The notes below the pieces were generated by a model. It was not told the DNA's origin and did no database searches. It saw nothing but the letters and a program-made list of their open reading frames with translations. A stretch of 64,000 nucleotides of DNA, from contig UQMB01000003.1 of NCBI GenBank assembly GCA_900541925.1, positions 124,001 through 188,000 on the forward strand, given 5' to 3'. This document shows, in pieces, positions 15,475 through 23,619 of this stretch (positions within the stretch are counted from its first letter, which is position 1; every line of letters starts with the position of its first letter). Position numbers and translations under genes: made by a program. This stretch comes from an uncultured Bacteroidales bacterium (lineage in GTDB: Bacteria; Bacteroidota; Bacteroidia; Bacteroidales; UBA932).

Positions 15475-17318
15475 TAAAGGGGATTCTTTTCATCATAGCC
15501 GCCGTCATCTCCACCCACCCGGCCGGCAATCCCGGCGCGCGGCTGCTTACTGTGGAGGAGTCTGTGGGCCAGGGACCGAGGTCCGTATACCCCGAGAGGG
15601 TCAGTCTCTGGTGGGACGCCTCAAGCCGGCTCACCAAGGAAAGGCCTGCATATTCCAAGCCGGCATATACCCTTCCGCAGAGCGAGGGGCCGGGCATAGT
15701 CTATGGCCAGAGCGTCAGCCGCAACGAGTTCGGAATCAGCGGCGGAGTCTTCCCTTCACCTGACGGGAAGAAGCTGGCCGTCTACCGCAAGGACGAGTCG
15801 GCCGTGAGCATGTTCCCGCTTTTCGACATCACCACGCGTACCGGAAGCACGCGCGAGTTGCGCTATCCGATGGCGGGGATGGCTTCCGAGAAGATATCAG
15901 TCTGCATCTGCGACACCTCCGGGCACATCCTCGCGACCCTCAAGGTCGACGACTTCGACGAGGAGCGCTATCTGACGGGGGTGACCTGGTCTCCGGACGG
16001 GAAATATATCTTCGTGCAGGTGCTCGACCGTCCGCAGCACAATCTCCGGCTCAACATGTACCGGGCCGCTGACGGGTCGTTTGTCCGTACCCTGCTCACC
16101 GAGCACAACGATGCCTGGGTGGAGCCGCAGGAGGGCCTCCACTTCATCAAGAACAGCTACGATTTCATCTACAGCACCGACAACCGCGACGGTTACCGCA
16201 ACCTCTACCTCTGCGACACTCTGGGCCGTATCAGAAGGCTTACCCAGTGCAACGCGGACGTGCATTATCTCGCCAATGACGGCAAGAATGTTTTCTATAC
16301 TTCCGCCGAGGTCTCCCCGATAGAGAACCACCTGTTCAAGGTGGGCCTCAAGGGACTTCTGGCCGGCAGGCCCAAGAGGCTCACGTCCGAGCGCGGCTGG
16401 CATGTGATTGACATGGCGCCGGACTGCAGCAAGTTCATCGACCGCTACAGCAGCCTCAACGTGCCTGGAGTGACCCAGGTCAAAAATACCGACGGGGAGG
16501 TGGTCAACCACATCCTCACCGCCATCGATCCGCTTGACGAGTACGCCCAGTGCAAGGTGGAGCTCGGCACGGTGAAGTCTGCCGACGGCCGCTTCGACAA
16601 TTATTACCGCCTCTTCTACCCGCGTGACTTCGACCCGTCCAAGAAATATCCGCTCATCGTCTATGTCTATGGCGGCCCGCACTCCCAGATGGTCACCGAC
16701 AGCTGGCTCGGCGGCGTCAGGATGTGGGAGATGATGATGGCCCAGAAGGGCTATGTGGTGTATGTCCAGGACAACAGGGGTACGCAGAATCGTGGAGCGG
16801 CCTTTGAGAAGGCGATCAACCGCCAGTGCGGCCAGGCCGAGATGGACGACCAGATGGAAGGTATCAGGACGCTGCTGGCCACCTGTCCGTGGATAGACCG
16901 CGACCGCATAGGGGTGCACGGCTGGAGCTACGGCGGTTTCATGACCCTGTCCCTTGCCGCCTGCAATCCGGGCTTTTTCAAGGTTGCCGTGGCCGGAGGC
17001 CCGGTGATTGACTGGAAGTGGTATGAGGTGATGTACGGGGAGAGGTATATGGACACTCCGCAGACCAATCCGGAAGGCTTCGCGAAGACTTCCTTGCTGC
17101 CGAAGGCCGCCGACCTGGGCGGGCGGGTGCTGATATGTCAGGGGGTGCTGGACGACACCGTGGTCTGGGAGCACTCGCTGAGCTTCATCCAGGAATGCAT
17201 CAAGGCGGAGAAACGGGTGGACTATTTCCCTTATCCGCTTGAGCCCCATAACATGAGAGGCAGGGCGCGAGTCCATCTCTACGACAAGATCACAGACTAT
17301 TTCGAGACTTATTTATGA
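15471..17318 (+). CDS. S9-family prolyl oligopeptidase / dipeptidyl peptidase IV-like protein
   Basis: 615 residues; a hydrophobic N-terminus (about residues 1-20) suggests export. The first ~370 residues form a DPP IV-type beta-propeller with WSPDGKY and PSPDGKK repeats. The C-terminal alpha/beta-hydrolase domain carries the triad: Ser486 in 'VHGWSYGGFM', Asp561 or Asp562 in 'QGVLDDTVVW' and His593 in 'PLEPHNMRG'. DPP IV-type enzymes remove X-Pro or X-Ala dipeptides from the N-termini of periplasmic peptides. It is shorter than typical family members (~700-730), with a compressed N-terminal propeller. The start ATGA overlaps the previous stop, confirming the start and the operon. Confidence 0.9.
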   Translation: MIKGILFIIAAVISTHPAGNPGARLLTVEESVGQGPRSVYPERVSLWWDASSRLTKERPAYSKPAYTLPQSEGPGIVYGQSVSRNEFGISGGVFPSPDGKKLAVYRKDESAVSMFPLFDITTRTGSTRELRYPMAGMASEKISVCICDTSGHILATLKVDDFDEERYLTGVTWSPDGKYIFVQVLDRPQHNLRLNMYRAADGSFVRTLLTEHNDAWVEPQEGLHFIKNSYDFIYSTDNRDGYRNLYLCDTLGRIRRLTQCNADVHYLANDGKNVFYTSAEVSPIENHLFKVGLKGLLAGRPKRLTSERGWHVIDMAPDCSKFIDRYSSLNVPGVTQVKNTDGEVVNHILTAIDPLDEYAQCKVELGTVKSADGRFDNYYRLFYPRDFDPSKKYPLIVYVYGGPHSQMVTDSWLGGVRMWEMMMAQKGYVVYVQDNRGTQNRGAAFEKAINRQCGQAEMDDQMEGIRTLLATCPWIDRDRIGVHGWSYGGFMTLSLAACNPGFFKVAVAGGPVIDWKWYEVMYGERYMDTPQTNPEGFAKTSLLPKAADLGGRVLICQGVLDDTVVWEHSLSFIQECIKAEKRVDYFPYPLEPHNMRGRARVHLYDKITDYFETYL

Positions 17319-18469
17319 TGAGAAGATTCCTCATGGCATCCGTGCTGGCGTTGACTGTCAGCGCGGGCTGCTTTGCGCAGACCAAGGCCGAGACAAGGCT
17401 TTATGACAAGACTCTGAAGAAGCCGTCCGTGGCTTCTTTCGACAAGTTCCTCAAGAAATACCCGTCCTCTGTCTATGCGGATGACATTCGGGCCCGCAAG
17501 GATACCTTGCTGCACATCAGCCCTTACAGCGGGCAGGAAGCCGGGGACATCATCCGTGAGGCTCTCCCGGCCGGAGCCGAATTCAAGGCCATGCCGCTGC
17601 GTAGCGACGGGGTAGACAGGATTTACGCCGTTTGCATAGGCGCGGACAGCCTCGGCCTGGACAGGGTGAGATTCTACTCTGTAGAGCGCGTCCAGGGCAG
17701 GCGCGGCAAGCCCGACACTTGGAAGCTGCTCGGAAGCTACGAGGCTCCGGCCGCGGACGCCGAGGGCATGAGCGAAAGGCATTTCGTGGACAGCAGCTAC
17801 AGTTTCCGCATCAAGGGGGCCGACTGGTTCGGCTTCAGCTATCTGATGTCATCTGCCGACAGGTCGCAGCAGGTGTATGCCGAGGCCAGTTACTGCCCGT
17901 CGTCAGACGCGTTCGATGTGGTGGCTTTCCGCGGCGCCAACAGTCTGGCGTCAGGCTCCGGCGAGCCTTACCGTATCACAGGGCGTGTGGAGAAAAGCCT
18001 TCTCGGAGGGGAGACGCAGCCTCAGGTGCGCCTTATGCTCTCCCGCATCGAGAAGAATCCTCTGCTTGTGGCTGTCCCTGAGCGGGACTATCTGACGGAT
18101 GCCGCCATAGAATGGTGGACGGGGCACAATCCGGACGCCCTCACATCCGCAAGCAAACTCAATTTCAATATCCTTCCCTCCGAGAGTTCGCTCGTCGGGG
18201 ATTTCGCTTCTGCCAAAGGCAAGGTCAATTCCTCCAGGTATCGTGCGGTCATCATGGATACAAGAGGATACACTGTCGTGGTCGTCTATCAGAAGGAGAG
18301 TTCTGACTATGTGCTGGCCTGGGCCGAGCCGGAGTGCCGCAACAAGTATCGGGACCGCCTGCTCAACAGCATTGAACTTGACGGCAGCACGATGACCATG
18401 TATTTCTACAAGGGCAGCCGCACGTTCAAGTACAGCGTGAACCTCGCCTCCAAGACCATCCGCCGGTGA
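17315..18469 (+). CDS. Secreted protein of unknown function
   Basis: 384 residues with a signal peptide (ending near CFAQ). After a short helical segment ('LKKPSVASFDKFLKKYPSS', as in tetratricopeptide-like proteins) the bulk seems beta-rich with no domain I can name. Its ATG overlaps the S9 peptidase stop by 4 bases, so it is the last gene of that operon and may assist or be processed by the peptidase. A periplasmic location is likely since the signal lacks a lipobox cysteine in the right place. Confidence 0.75.
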   Translation: MMRRFLMASVLALTVSAGCFAQTKAETRLYDKTLKKPSVASFDKFLKKYPSSVYADDIRARKDTLLHISPYSGQEAGDIIREALPAGAEFKAMPLRSDGVDRIYAVCIGADSLGLDRVRFYSVERVQGRRGKPDTWKLLGSYEAPAADAEGMSERHFVDSSYSFRIKGADWFGFSYLMSSADRSQQVYAEASYCPSSDAFDVVAFRGANSLASGSGEPYRITGRVEKSLLGGETQPQVRLMLSRIEKNPLLVAVPERDYLTDAAIEWWTGHNPDALTSASKLNFNILPSESSLVGDFASAKGKVNSSRYRAVIMDTRGYTVVVVYQKESSDYVLAWAEPECRNKYRDRLLNSIELDGSTMTMYFYKGSRTFKYSVNLASKTIRR

Positions 18470-18498
18470 CGGATGTCGGGATTGTCAAGATAAATCAT

Positions 18499-18506
18499 TA
18501 AATTTG
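18499..18506 (+). promoter_or_regulatory. -7 box upstream of the upxY-like gene
   Basis: TAAATTTG is an exact TAnnTTTG match. The start codon at 18573 leaves a leader of roughly 60 bases with a small G/C-rich inverted repeat, as often found before UpxY genes. A clear -33 partner at standard spacing is not obvious. Confidence 0.45.
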
Positions 18507-18572
18507 CCTTTCTCCCGGCTTCGGGCTGCGGATTTGACCGGGCAGGGGATTTTAGTTTATTTACAGGAACTG

Positions 18573-19115
18573 ATGGCCGCTTTGGACTATGATGCAGTCG
18601 CGTGGTACGTGATGCGTGTGACATATCAGCGTGAGTTGTCTGTGCAGGCCCAGCTGAGCGCTTCCGGCATTGAGACTTTCGTGCCGGTGGGTCGCGTGCG
18701 CCGCCGCAATGCAGAGGGTGTGTCGACAGGCTGGAAGACGGAACCGCTCGTGCACAACTACATCTTCGTCCGCGATACTCTCCGCAGGATTCGCGAGCTG
18801 AAGGCCGGGATTCCGCACCTGCGATATATGATGTGCACCGACGAAGAAGGGCTTTCGCGTCCGCAGGCGGTGCCGGACAAGCAGATGCAGGATTTCATGA
18901 AGGTCATCAGGACCGATGGATCCAAGTTGCTCACGGAACTCCCCGATCTCACCACAGGTGATAAGGTCAGAGTGCTGATAGGCCCGTTCGAGGGGGTTGA
19001 GGGCATCTTTGTGAAGATGCCGAAACGTCATGAAAACAGAGTCGTGGTGCAGATTCAGGGAGTGGCTGCCGTGGTCACTACATCCCTCCTGCGCCGGGAC
19101 GTGGAGAAGATTTGA
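18573..19115 (+). CDS. UpxY-type NusG-like transcription antiterminator
   Basis: 180 residues from ATG 18573, chosen because family members open with the strand 'AWYVMRVTYQRELSVQAQL'; upstream in-frame codons fall in the leader. The N-terminal NusG domain (~10-110, including 'VHNYIFVRDTLRRIRELK') and the C-terminal KOW domain (~130-180, 'GDKVRVLIGPFEGVEGIFVK') are clear. UpxY proteins load onto RNA polymerase at the leader of capsular polysaccharide operons and let it read through long clusters. Here the only downstream gene in the same direction is rmlC, two bases after the stop, so the usual large capsule cluster is missing. Confidence 0.88.
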   Translation: MAALDYDAVAWYVMRVTYQRELSVQAQLSASGIETFVPVGRVRRRNAEGVSTGWKTEPLVHNYIFVRDTLRRIRELKAGIPHLRYMMCTDEEGLSRPQAVPDKQMQDFMKVIRTDGSKLLTELPDLTTGDKVRVLIGPFEGVEGIFVKMPKRHENRVVVQIQGVAAVVTTSLLRRDVEKI

Positions 19116-19117
19116 AA

Positions 19118-19672
19118 ATGGAAGTGATAAAGACGGATATAGAAGGACCTCTCGTCATCGAGCCGAAGGTGTTCGGTGATGCGCGGGGGTATTTTTTCGA
19201 GAGTTTCTCACAGAGGGAGTTCGACGCCAAGGTGGGGGAGTTGAGGTTCGTGCAGGACAACGAGAGCTGTTCGCGCCGTGGGGTGATGCGCGGGCTGCAT
19301 TTCCAGATGCCTCCGTTCACCCAGGCCAAGCTGGTGCGCTGCGTGCGTGGAGCTGTGCTTGATGTGGCTGTGGACATCAGGCGGGGCAGTCCCACTTATG
19401 GCAGGCATGTGGCTGTGGAACTTACGGAAGACAATCATCGCCAGTTCTTCGTCCCGAAGGGCTTCGCGCATGGCTTCTCTGTGCTCTCGGATGTCGCCGT
19501 CTTCCAGTACAAGTGCGACGAGTTCTATCATCCGGAGGCCGATGCCGGCATCAGTATTCTTGATGAGTCGCTCGGCATCGACTGGCGCATCCCTCTGGAG
19601 GAGGCCGTCCTCAGCGAGAAGGACACCCGCCACCCGCTTCTGAGCGGTTTTGAGAGTCCTTTCGTGTACTAG
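19118..19672 (+). CDS. rmlC: dTDP-4-dehydrorhamnose 3,5-epimerase
   Basis: 184 residues from ATG 19118; a TTG two codons earlier is ignored. RmlC cupin signatures are present: 'PKVFGDARGYFFESFSQREF', catalytic His in 'MRGLHFQMPPFTQAKLVRC', 'GRHVAVELTEDNHRQFFVPK' and 'GFAHGFSVLSDVAVFQYKC'. It epimerises dTDP-4-keto-6-deoxyglucose at C3 and C5, the third step of dTDP-L-rhamnose synthesis for surface polysaccharides. The other rml genes are not in the window. Co-transcribed with the UpxY-type antiterminator. The pair could be the last trace of a capsule locus or a deliberately compact rhamnose control unit. Confidence 0.95.
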   Translation: MEVIKTDIEGPLVIEPKVFGDARGYFFESFSQREFDAKVGELRFVQDNESCSRRGVMRGLHFQMPPFTQAKLVRCVRGAVLDVAVDIRRGSPTYGRHVAVELTEDNHRQFFVPKGFAHGFSVLSDVAVFQYKCDEFYHPEADAGISILDESLGIDWRIPLEEAVLSEKDTRHPLLSGFESPFVY

Positions 19673-19701
19673 GGCTTCCGTCCCGGCGTCTGCTTATGGC
19701 C

Positions 19702-20115
19702 TCACAGCACCATCACCAGGGCTCCTCCGAGAAGCAGCAGCGAGCCTATCAGGGTTTTCCAGGTGAAGGCTTCTCCGAGGAACAGGGCCGCGAAGATGAT
19801 GGTCAGCACCAGGCTGCATTTGTCGATCGGGACGACTTTGGAGACATCCCCGTGCTTGATGGCGTAGAAATAACAGAGCCAGGATGCGCCTGTGGCCAGT
19901 CCTGAAAGGATGAGGAAGAGCCAGCTGCGGGGCGAGATTGAACTGAGCCTGGTCTGGCCGTGAGTGATGAAGACCACCATCCAGGCCATAAGCAGGACTA
20001 CGACAGTGCGGATGGCCGTCGCCAGGTTGGAGTCAACCCCTTCAATGCCTATCTTGGCCAATATGGCCGTCGCGGCGGCGAACACTGCCGAGAGGATTGC
20101 GAATAAAAGCCACAT
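19702..20115 (-). CDS. Single-domain EamA/DMT-family transporter
   Basis: 137 residues from ATG 20115 (MWLLFAILSAVFAAAT); an upstream ATG ten codons earlier is less likely because the family starts with this helix. About five membrane helices are visible, with DMT-type motifs 'AILAKIGIEGVDSNLATAIR' and 'WLCYFYAIKHGDVSKVVPID'. Half-size EamA proteins of ~140 residues work as dimers in the inner membrane; substrates are mostly unknown, and drug or metabolite export is usual. It is convergent with rmlC (29-base gap). Confidence 0.88.
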   Translation of the reverse strand: MWLLFAILSAVFAAATAILAKIGIEGVDSNLATAIRTVVVLLMAWMVVFITHGQTRLSSISPRSWLFLILSGLATGASWLCYFYAIKHGDVSKVVPIDKCSLVLTIIFAALFLGEAFTWKTLIGSLLLLGGALVMVL

Positions 20116-20137
20116 TTTGTTCGGAATTCTATTTATT

Positions 20138-20284
20138 CTATACATAGTCCACGTTCTCCTTGATGAGTATGTCCACCGGAGTATAGTTGAGCACGCGGCC
20201 TTGCTTGCCGTATATCAGGTATTCGAGCGCGGCTTTGACGGCGGCAATGAGCGGGTTAAGCCCTGCGTGTACGATGTGTTTCAT
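20138..20284 (-). pseudogene. C-terminal remnant of a sugar-binding (LacI-like) periplasmic domain
   Basis: A 48-residue stretch from ATG 20284: 'PLIAAVKAALEYLIYGKQGR' followed by 'VLNYTPVDILIKENVDYV' and a stop. This matches the last helix and strand of type I periplasmic sugar-binding proteins (pattern: AALxxLxxGK...YTPVxxITKENVD), with the rest of a ~300-residue domain absent. Upstream is a transcription terminator and tRNA-Glu, so the parent gene appears deleted up to the tRNA. It could be translated as a short peptide but is best treated as a relic. Confidence 0.5.
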
Positions 20285-20319
20285 ATTAGTATGCTGACAG
20301 TGGAGGATGTGGAACGAAA

Positions 20320-20354
20320 CAAAAGAGCCGGCTAAAATCACTTTAGCCGGCTCT
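20320..20354 (-). terminator. Terminator downstream of tRNA-Glu
   Basis: A perfect 13-bp stem (AGAGCCGGCTAAA at 20324-20336 with TTTAGCCGGCTCT at 20342-20354), a 5-base loop, and a T tract on the minus strand. It begins 5 bases past the tRNA 3' end. Confidence 0.85.
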
Positions 20355-20358
20355 CTTC

Positions 20359-20433
20359 TGGTAGTGGGTAGGAGAATCGAACTCCTATTGCGAGATTGAG
20401 AATCTCGAGTACTAACCGTTATACGAACCCACC
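20359..20433 (-). tRNA. tRNA-Glu (anticodon CTC)
   Basis: 75 bases including an encoded CCA. Acceptor GGTGGGT pairs with ACCCACT (a G-T at the first pair), followed by A73 and CCA. D-arm GTAT..GTAC with GGTTAG; anticodon stem CGAGA/TCTCG with loop TTCTCAA, giving CTC for GAG codons; T-arm AGGAG-TTCGATT-CTCCT. A strong promoter precedes it and a terminator follows. A CTC isoacceptor is consistent with a GC-rich Bacteroidota genome in which GAG codons are common, as in the genes here. Confidence 0.95.
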
Positions 20434-20452
20434 GTTTCTCGTTTCGGGAATG

Positions 20453-20482
20453 CAAAGGTAAACATAAATTTTGATTCCGCAA
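20453..20482 (-). promoter_or_regulatory. Promoter of tRNA-Glu
   Basis: On the minus strand TTG (20480-20482), a 19-base spacer, and TACCTTTG (20453-20460) match the -33/-7 consensus; the tRNA starts 19 bases downstream. Confidence 0.7.
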
Positions 20483-20542
20483 GCCCCTGGGGCAAAAAAA
20501 TCAAAAATTGCCCCAAGAAAGCCACTCCCGAAAGCACCCGGA

Positions 20543-21604
20543 CTATTTCATCCTGTACGGAACGTCGTCATACAGGACGAAACGCTTCGCCTTGCGGACC
20601 CATTTCTGCTCCTCCGCCTTGACATGCTCCTGCACCACATCGAAGGTCAGCCGCCCGTGGAGATACTCCGCGATGACCGGATCCGCCAGCTTGACGAAGA
20701 GCGGGTCATACATCTCGAACTCCGAATAATGATCCGCGAAATACCGCATAAGCTGAATCGTGTGCAGCAGCGAATGGTAGTGCGCCCCCGGCAGCAGCAT
20801 TATCTGATAGCCGCGGCATTCCTCGCCGGCATAGCGGCCGGCAGCCGGCATGAATGTACATGGCCGCATCAGAACGCCCTCAGGCACAGGCAGGAAGCGG
20901 ACATCCTCACAGCGGATGAACGGAGCCCCGAAATACTCATAAGGACGGGCCGTTCCTATGGCTGGGGTGATGGAAGTGTTGTTCCACAGACCGCCTCCGG
21001 GGTACATCTCGCAGGTGAACATGCCCGGGATGTCCGAAGCCGGGGCGATCACCCATGGCAGGATCTCCCTTGCGGAAGAGCTCAGCGCAGAGATCACATG
21101 AAGCGGAAAGCGCGCCCCTATCTCGCTGCAATACAGGCTGCAAAGCTCCCCGAGCGTGAGCCCGTGGCGATGGGCCACCTTCGGGGTCCATATGTCGGAA
21201 TCCACTGCGGGAATCGTCCCTTCCACCACACTGCCGGCCGGATTGATGTGGTCCACTATATAGACGGACGGGCCCTCCTCGCGCCGTGCGCACATGGTCA
21301 GCAGGCGCATGACATCGCGGGTGTAGTTGAAATACCGGGAACCCGTATCCTGGATTTCCACGACCACCGCGTCGATTCCCTCCAGATCCTCCGCGCTGAA
21401 ATCAATGTGCTTGGTCTCCGGAGACAGTTCGCTTCCGGAAGGGACGAAGAGTTTCGCGAGATTGCCTCTCTCACGGAAAATGTCGTACAGATAGCGCCCT
21501 GAGGAGGGGTCCCAGCAGTTCTGCGTGCACAGACAGGCCACGCGTCCCTCCTGGAGACTGCGGTCCAACTGTTCCTCTATCGGAGTTGTCCTGAACGAAA
21601 ACAT
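20543..21604 (-). CDS. DUF1343 / NamZ-like exo-beta-N-acetylmuramidase
   Basis: 353 residues. DUF1343 (GH171) hallmarks: 'VVVEIQDTGSRYFNYTRDVM', 'YIVDHINPAGSVVEGTIPA', 'HRHGLTLGELCSLY', and 'GGGLWNNTSITPAIGTARPY' followed by EYFGAPFI. The characterised family member NamZ releases N-acetylmuramic acid from the non-reducing end of peptidoglycan fragments. No signal peptide is visible, which is unusual for a family usually exported, so this copy would act in the cytoplasm. Its ATG overlaps the stop of glmM by one base (TGATG), making a wall-recycling and wall-precursor pair. Family call is good; activity is inferred. Confidence 0.85.
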   Translation of the reverse strand: MFSFRTTPIEEQLDRSLQEGRVACLCTQNCWDPSSGRYLYDIFRERGNLAKLFVPSGSELSPETKHIDFSAEDLEGIDAVVVEIQDTGSRYFNYTRDVMRLLTMCARREEGPSVYIVDHINPAGSVVEGTIPAVDSDIWTPKVAHRHGLTLGELCSLYCSEIGARFPLHVISALSSSAREILPWVIAPASDIPGMFTCEMYPGGGLWNNTSITPAIGTARPYEYFGAPFIRCEDVRFLPVPEGVLMRPCTFMPAAGRYAGEECRGYQIMLLPGAHYHSLLHTIQLMRYFADHYSEFEMYDPLFVKLADPVIAEYLHGRLTFDVVQEHVKAEEQKWVRKAKRFVLYDDVPYRMK

Positions 21605-23022
21605 CAGCCTATGATCTTGTTGGCAAGCGCGATCACCTCCTCGCCGAGCTTCTGCGCCTCAGCCTCGGTCGGCGCCTCGGAATAGATGCGGATGATGGGT
21701 TCGGTGTTGGAGCGGCGCAGATGCACCCACTTCCTCTCCGCCTCGAAATCCACCTTGACCCCGTCTATCGTGTTGACCCTCTCAGCCGCAAAGTGTTCCT
21801 TGACGGCCTGGAGAATCTTGTCTATCAGCGAATTGTCGCTGAGTTCAATCTTGTTCTTGGCAATGCTGTACTGCGGCAGCGTGGCCTTGTAGGCACTGAC
21901 GCTCAGTCCCAGATGCGCAAGGTGGCTCAGGAACAGGGCCACTCCCACCATAGCGTCGCGCCCGTAATGGCTGGCCGGGTATATTACTCCTCCGTTGCCC
22001 TCTCCACCGATGAGCGCGCCCACCTCATGCATCTTGGTGGTCACGTTGACCTCGCCCACCGCGGCGGCGAAATACTCTCCGCCGTGAGCCTCCGTCACAT
22101 CGCGTAGAGCTCTGGATGAGCTGAGATTGGACACGGTGCGGCGCGGGGACACGCCCTGCTTTTCGGCAAGGCCCAGCAGGTAGTCCGCCACGGACACGAG
22201 GGTGTACTCCTCCACGAACGGCTCACCATCCTCGCAGATGAAAGCGAGCCTGTCCACATCCGGATCCACGCTGATTCCCAGATCCGCCTTCTCCCGCACG
22301 ACGGTCGCGCTCAGCTCGGTGAGATTCTTGGGAAGCGGTTCAGGGTTGTGGGCGAAGTTCCCGGTAGGTTCACCGTTGAGCACGATGCACTCCACCCCGA
22401 GCCTCGCAAGCAGGCGGGGCATTATTATGCCTCCGACAGAGTTGACCGAGTCCAGGACGACCTTGAATCCGGCTTTGCCGATGGCGTCAGCGTCAACGGC
22501 TTCCAGTGCCAGGACGGAATCGATGTGCTCATCCGTGAAATCGTGGACGGTGATGTGGCCGAGCTCATCGACGGGGGCGAAGTCAAACTCACCGCTGTCC
22601 GCCAGGTCAAGGATGGCCTTCCCCTCGGCCGCCGTGAGGAATTCGCCGTGCTCGTTGAGGAGCTTGAGGGCGTTCCACTGGCGCGGGTTGTGGCTGGCGG
22701 TGATGATGATGCCGCCGTCGGCGGAAGCGAACTTCACCGCAAGTTCCGTGGTCGGAGTGGAGGCGAAGCCGCACTTGACTACATCCACGCCGCAGGCCAC
22801 CAGGGTGCCGCAGACCAGCTGCTCGACCATCTCCCCGCTCAGGCGGGCATCACGGCCCACCACCACCTTGTATCGGCCTCCCTTCTCGGGAACAGGCTTG
22901 CGCCTGCGCAGGCAGGCACAGTAGGCGTAAGTAAATTTTACTATGTCAACGGGGGTCAAGCCCTCGCCACAGGGACCGCCGACGGTCCCGCGTATTCCGG
23001 AAATAGATTTAATCAGTGTCAT
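21604..23022 (-). CDS. glmM: Phosphoglucosamine mutase (phosphohexomutase family)
   Basis: 472 residues from ATG 23022 (MTLIKSISGIRGT), the conserved family start; the longer frame to 23070 would extend through the promoter. Four-domain phosphohexomutase features: phosphoserine loop 'IIITASHNPRQWNALK', metal-binding 'GISVDPDVDRLAFICEDG', sugar-binding 'ALIGGEGNGGVIYP' and phosphate-binding 'RRSNTEPIIRIYSEAP'. GlmM converts glucosamine-6-phosphate to glucosamine-1-phosphate for UDP-GlcNAc, peptidoglycan and LPS. A phosphomannomutase role cannot be ruled out from sequence. A TAATTTTG box (23031-23038, minus strand) lies only 8 bases before the start, implying a very short leader. Confidence 0.9.
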   Translation of the reverse strand: MTLIKSISGIRGTVGGPCGEGLTPVDIVKFTYAYCACLRRRKPVPEKGGRYKVVVGRDARLSGEMVEQLVCGTLVACGVDVVKCGFASTPTTELAVKFASADGGIIITASHNPRQWNALKLLNEHGEFLTAAEGKAILDLADSGEFDFAPVDELGHITVHDFTDEHIDSVLALEAVDADAIGKAGFKVVLDSVNSVGGIIMPRLLARLGVECIVLNGEPTGNFAHNPEPLPKNLTELSATVVREKADLGISVDPDVDRLAFICEDGEPFVEEYTLVSVADYLLGLAEKQGVSPRRTVSNLSSSRALRDVTEAHGGEYFAAAVGEVNVTTKMHEVGALIGGEGNGGVIYPASHYGRDAMVGVALFLSHLAHLGLSVSAYKATLPQYSIAKNKIELSDNSLIDKILQAVKEHFAAERVNTIDGVKVDFEAERKWVHLRRSNTEPIIRIYSEAPTEAEAQKLGEEVIALANKIIG

Positions 23023-23026
23023 AACA

Positions 23027-23059
23027 TTTGCAAAATTACGAAAATTATTCGTACCTTTG
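23027..23059 (+). promoter_or_regulatory. Promoter of rpmE2
   Basis: TTTG (23027-23030), 21-base spacer and TACCTTTG (23052-23059) form a complete -33/-7 pair, 25 bases before the L31 start. The minus-strand -7 box of glmM lies within it, so the two promoters overlap divergently. Confidence 0.7.
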
Positions 23060-23084
23060 CGCCCGTTCAAAACACTAGTGCATT

Positions 23085-23336
23085 ATGAAAAAAGGAATAC
23101 ATCCCGAAACCTACCGACTTGTAGCTTTCAAGGATATGTCAAACGAAGAGGTATTCATCACCCGCTCCTGCGCTACCAGCAAGGAGAACATCACCGTTGA
23201 CGGAGTGGAGTACCCTCTCGTGAAGCTTGAGATTTCAAACACATCTCACCCTTTCTACACCGGCAAGATGAAGATCGTCGACAGCGCCGGCCGAGTTGAT
23301 ATGTTCTACCAGAGATACAAGGCTCGCAAGAAATAA
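23085..23336 (+). CDS. rpmE2: Ribosomal protein L31, type B (zinc-free)
   Basis: 83 residues: 'MKKGIHPETYRLVAFKDMSN' and 'SNTSHPFYTGKMKIVDSAGR' with VDMFYQRYKARKK at the end. This is the longer type B L31 that lacks the CxxC zinc ligands (only one Cys here). It is part of the 50S subunit near the central protuberance. It stands alone between its own promoter and terminator. Confidence 0.97.
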   Translation: MKKGIHPETYRLVAFKDMSNEEVFITRSCATSKENITVDGVEYPLVKLEISNTSHPFYTGKMKIVDSAGRVDMFYQRYKARKK

Positions 23337-23360
23337 TTTCTGCAAGCGATTACGGACAAG

Positions 23361-23391
23361 GAGGCTGGCCCAAAAAGGGCTGGCCTCTTTT
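23361..23391 (+). terminator. Terminator after rpmE2
   Basis: Eleven paired positions (GAGGCTGGCCC with GGGCTGGCCTC, two of them G-T) around an A-rich loop, followed by seven or more T's. It begins 25 bases after the L31 stop. Confidence 0.85.
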
Positions 23392-23427
23392 TTTACGGGG
23401 CACATCCCCGAACCCCTGCGGCGCTCA

Positions 23428-23471
23428 AGTCGCTTTTCGACTTTGCGTTGCAAAGTCCCGCGACCGCGCCG
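23428..23471. repeat. 44-bp hairpin repeat, copy A
   Basis: Contains GACTTTGC-gtt-GCAAAGTC, an 8-bp hairpin, followed by CCGCGACCGCGCCG. About 40 of 45 positions agree with copy B at 23620-23664. Confidence 0.6.
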
Positions 23472-23619
23472 GTCCGCTGATGCGGACTTTTTAGTCAAGC
23501 CATTCAGCGGTGTCCTTGTGCGGGGGCTCCGGCGGTGCCTTCGCCGGGCGTCTCCGCTGCTCATTCGCTTCGCAAACTCGCTGCCGCTCCGCCGCGTCGC
23601 TTGTGCGACCCCCTCCGGG

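Noticed and set aside
20488..20515. Inverted repeat TGGGGCAA/TTGCCCCA after the NamZ-like gene
   Set aside because: The T's are in the loop, not after the stem, so it is not a standard terminator; it may be incidental.
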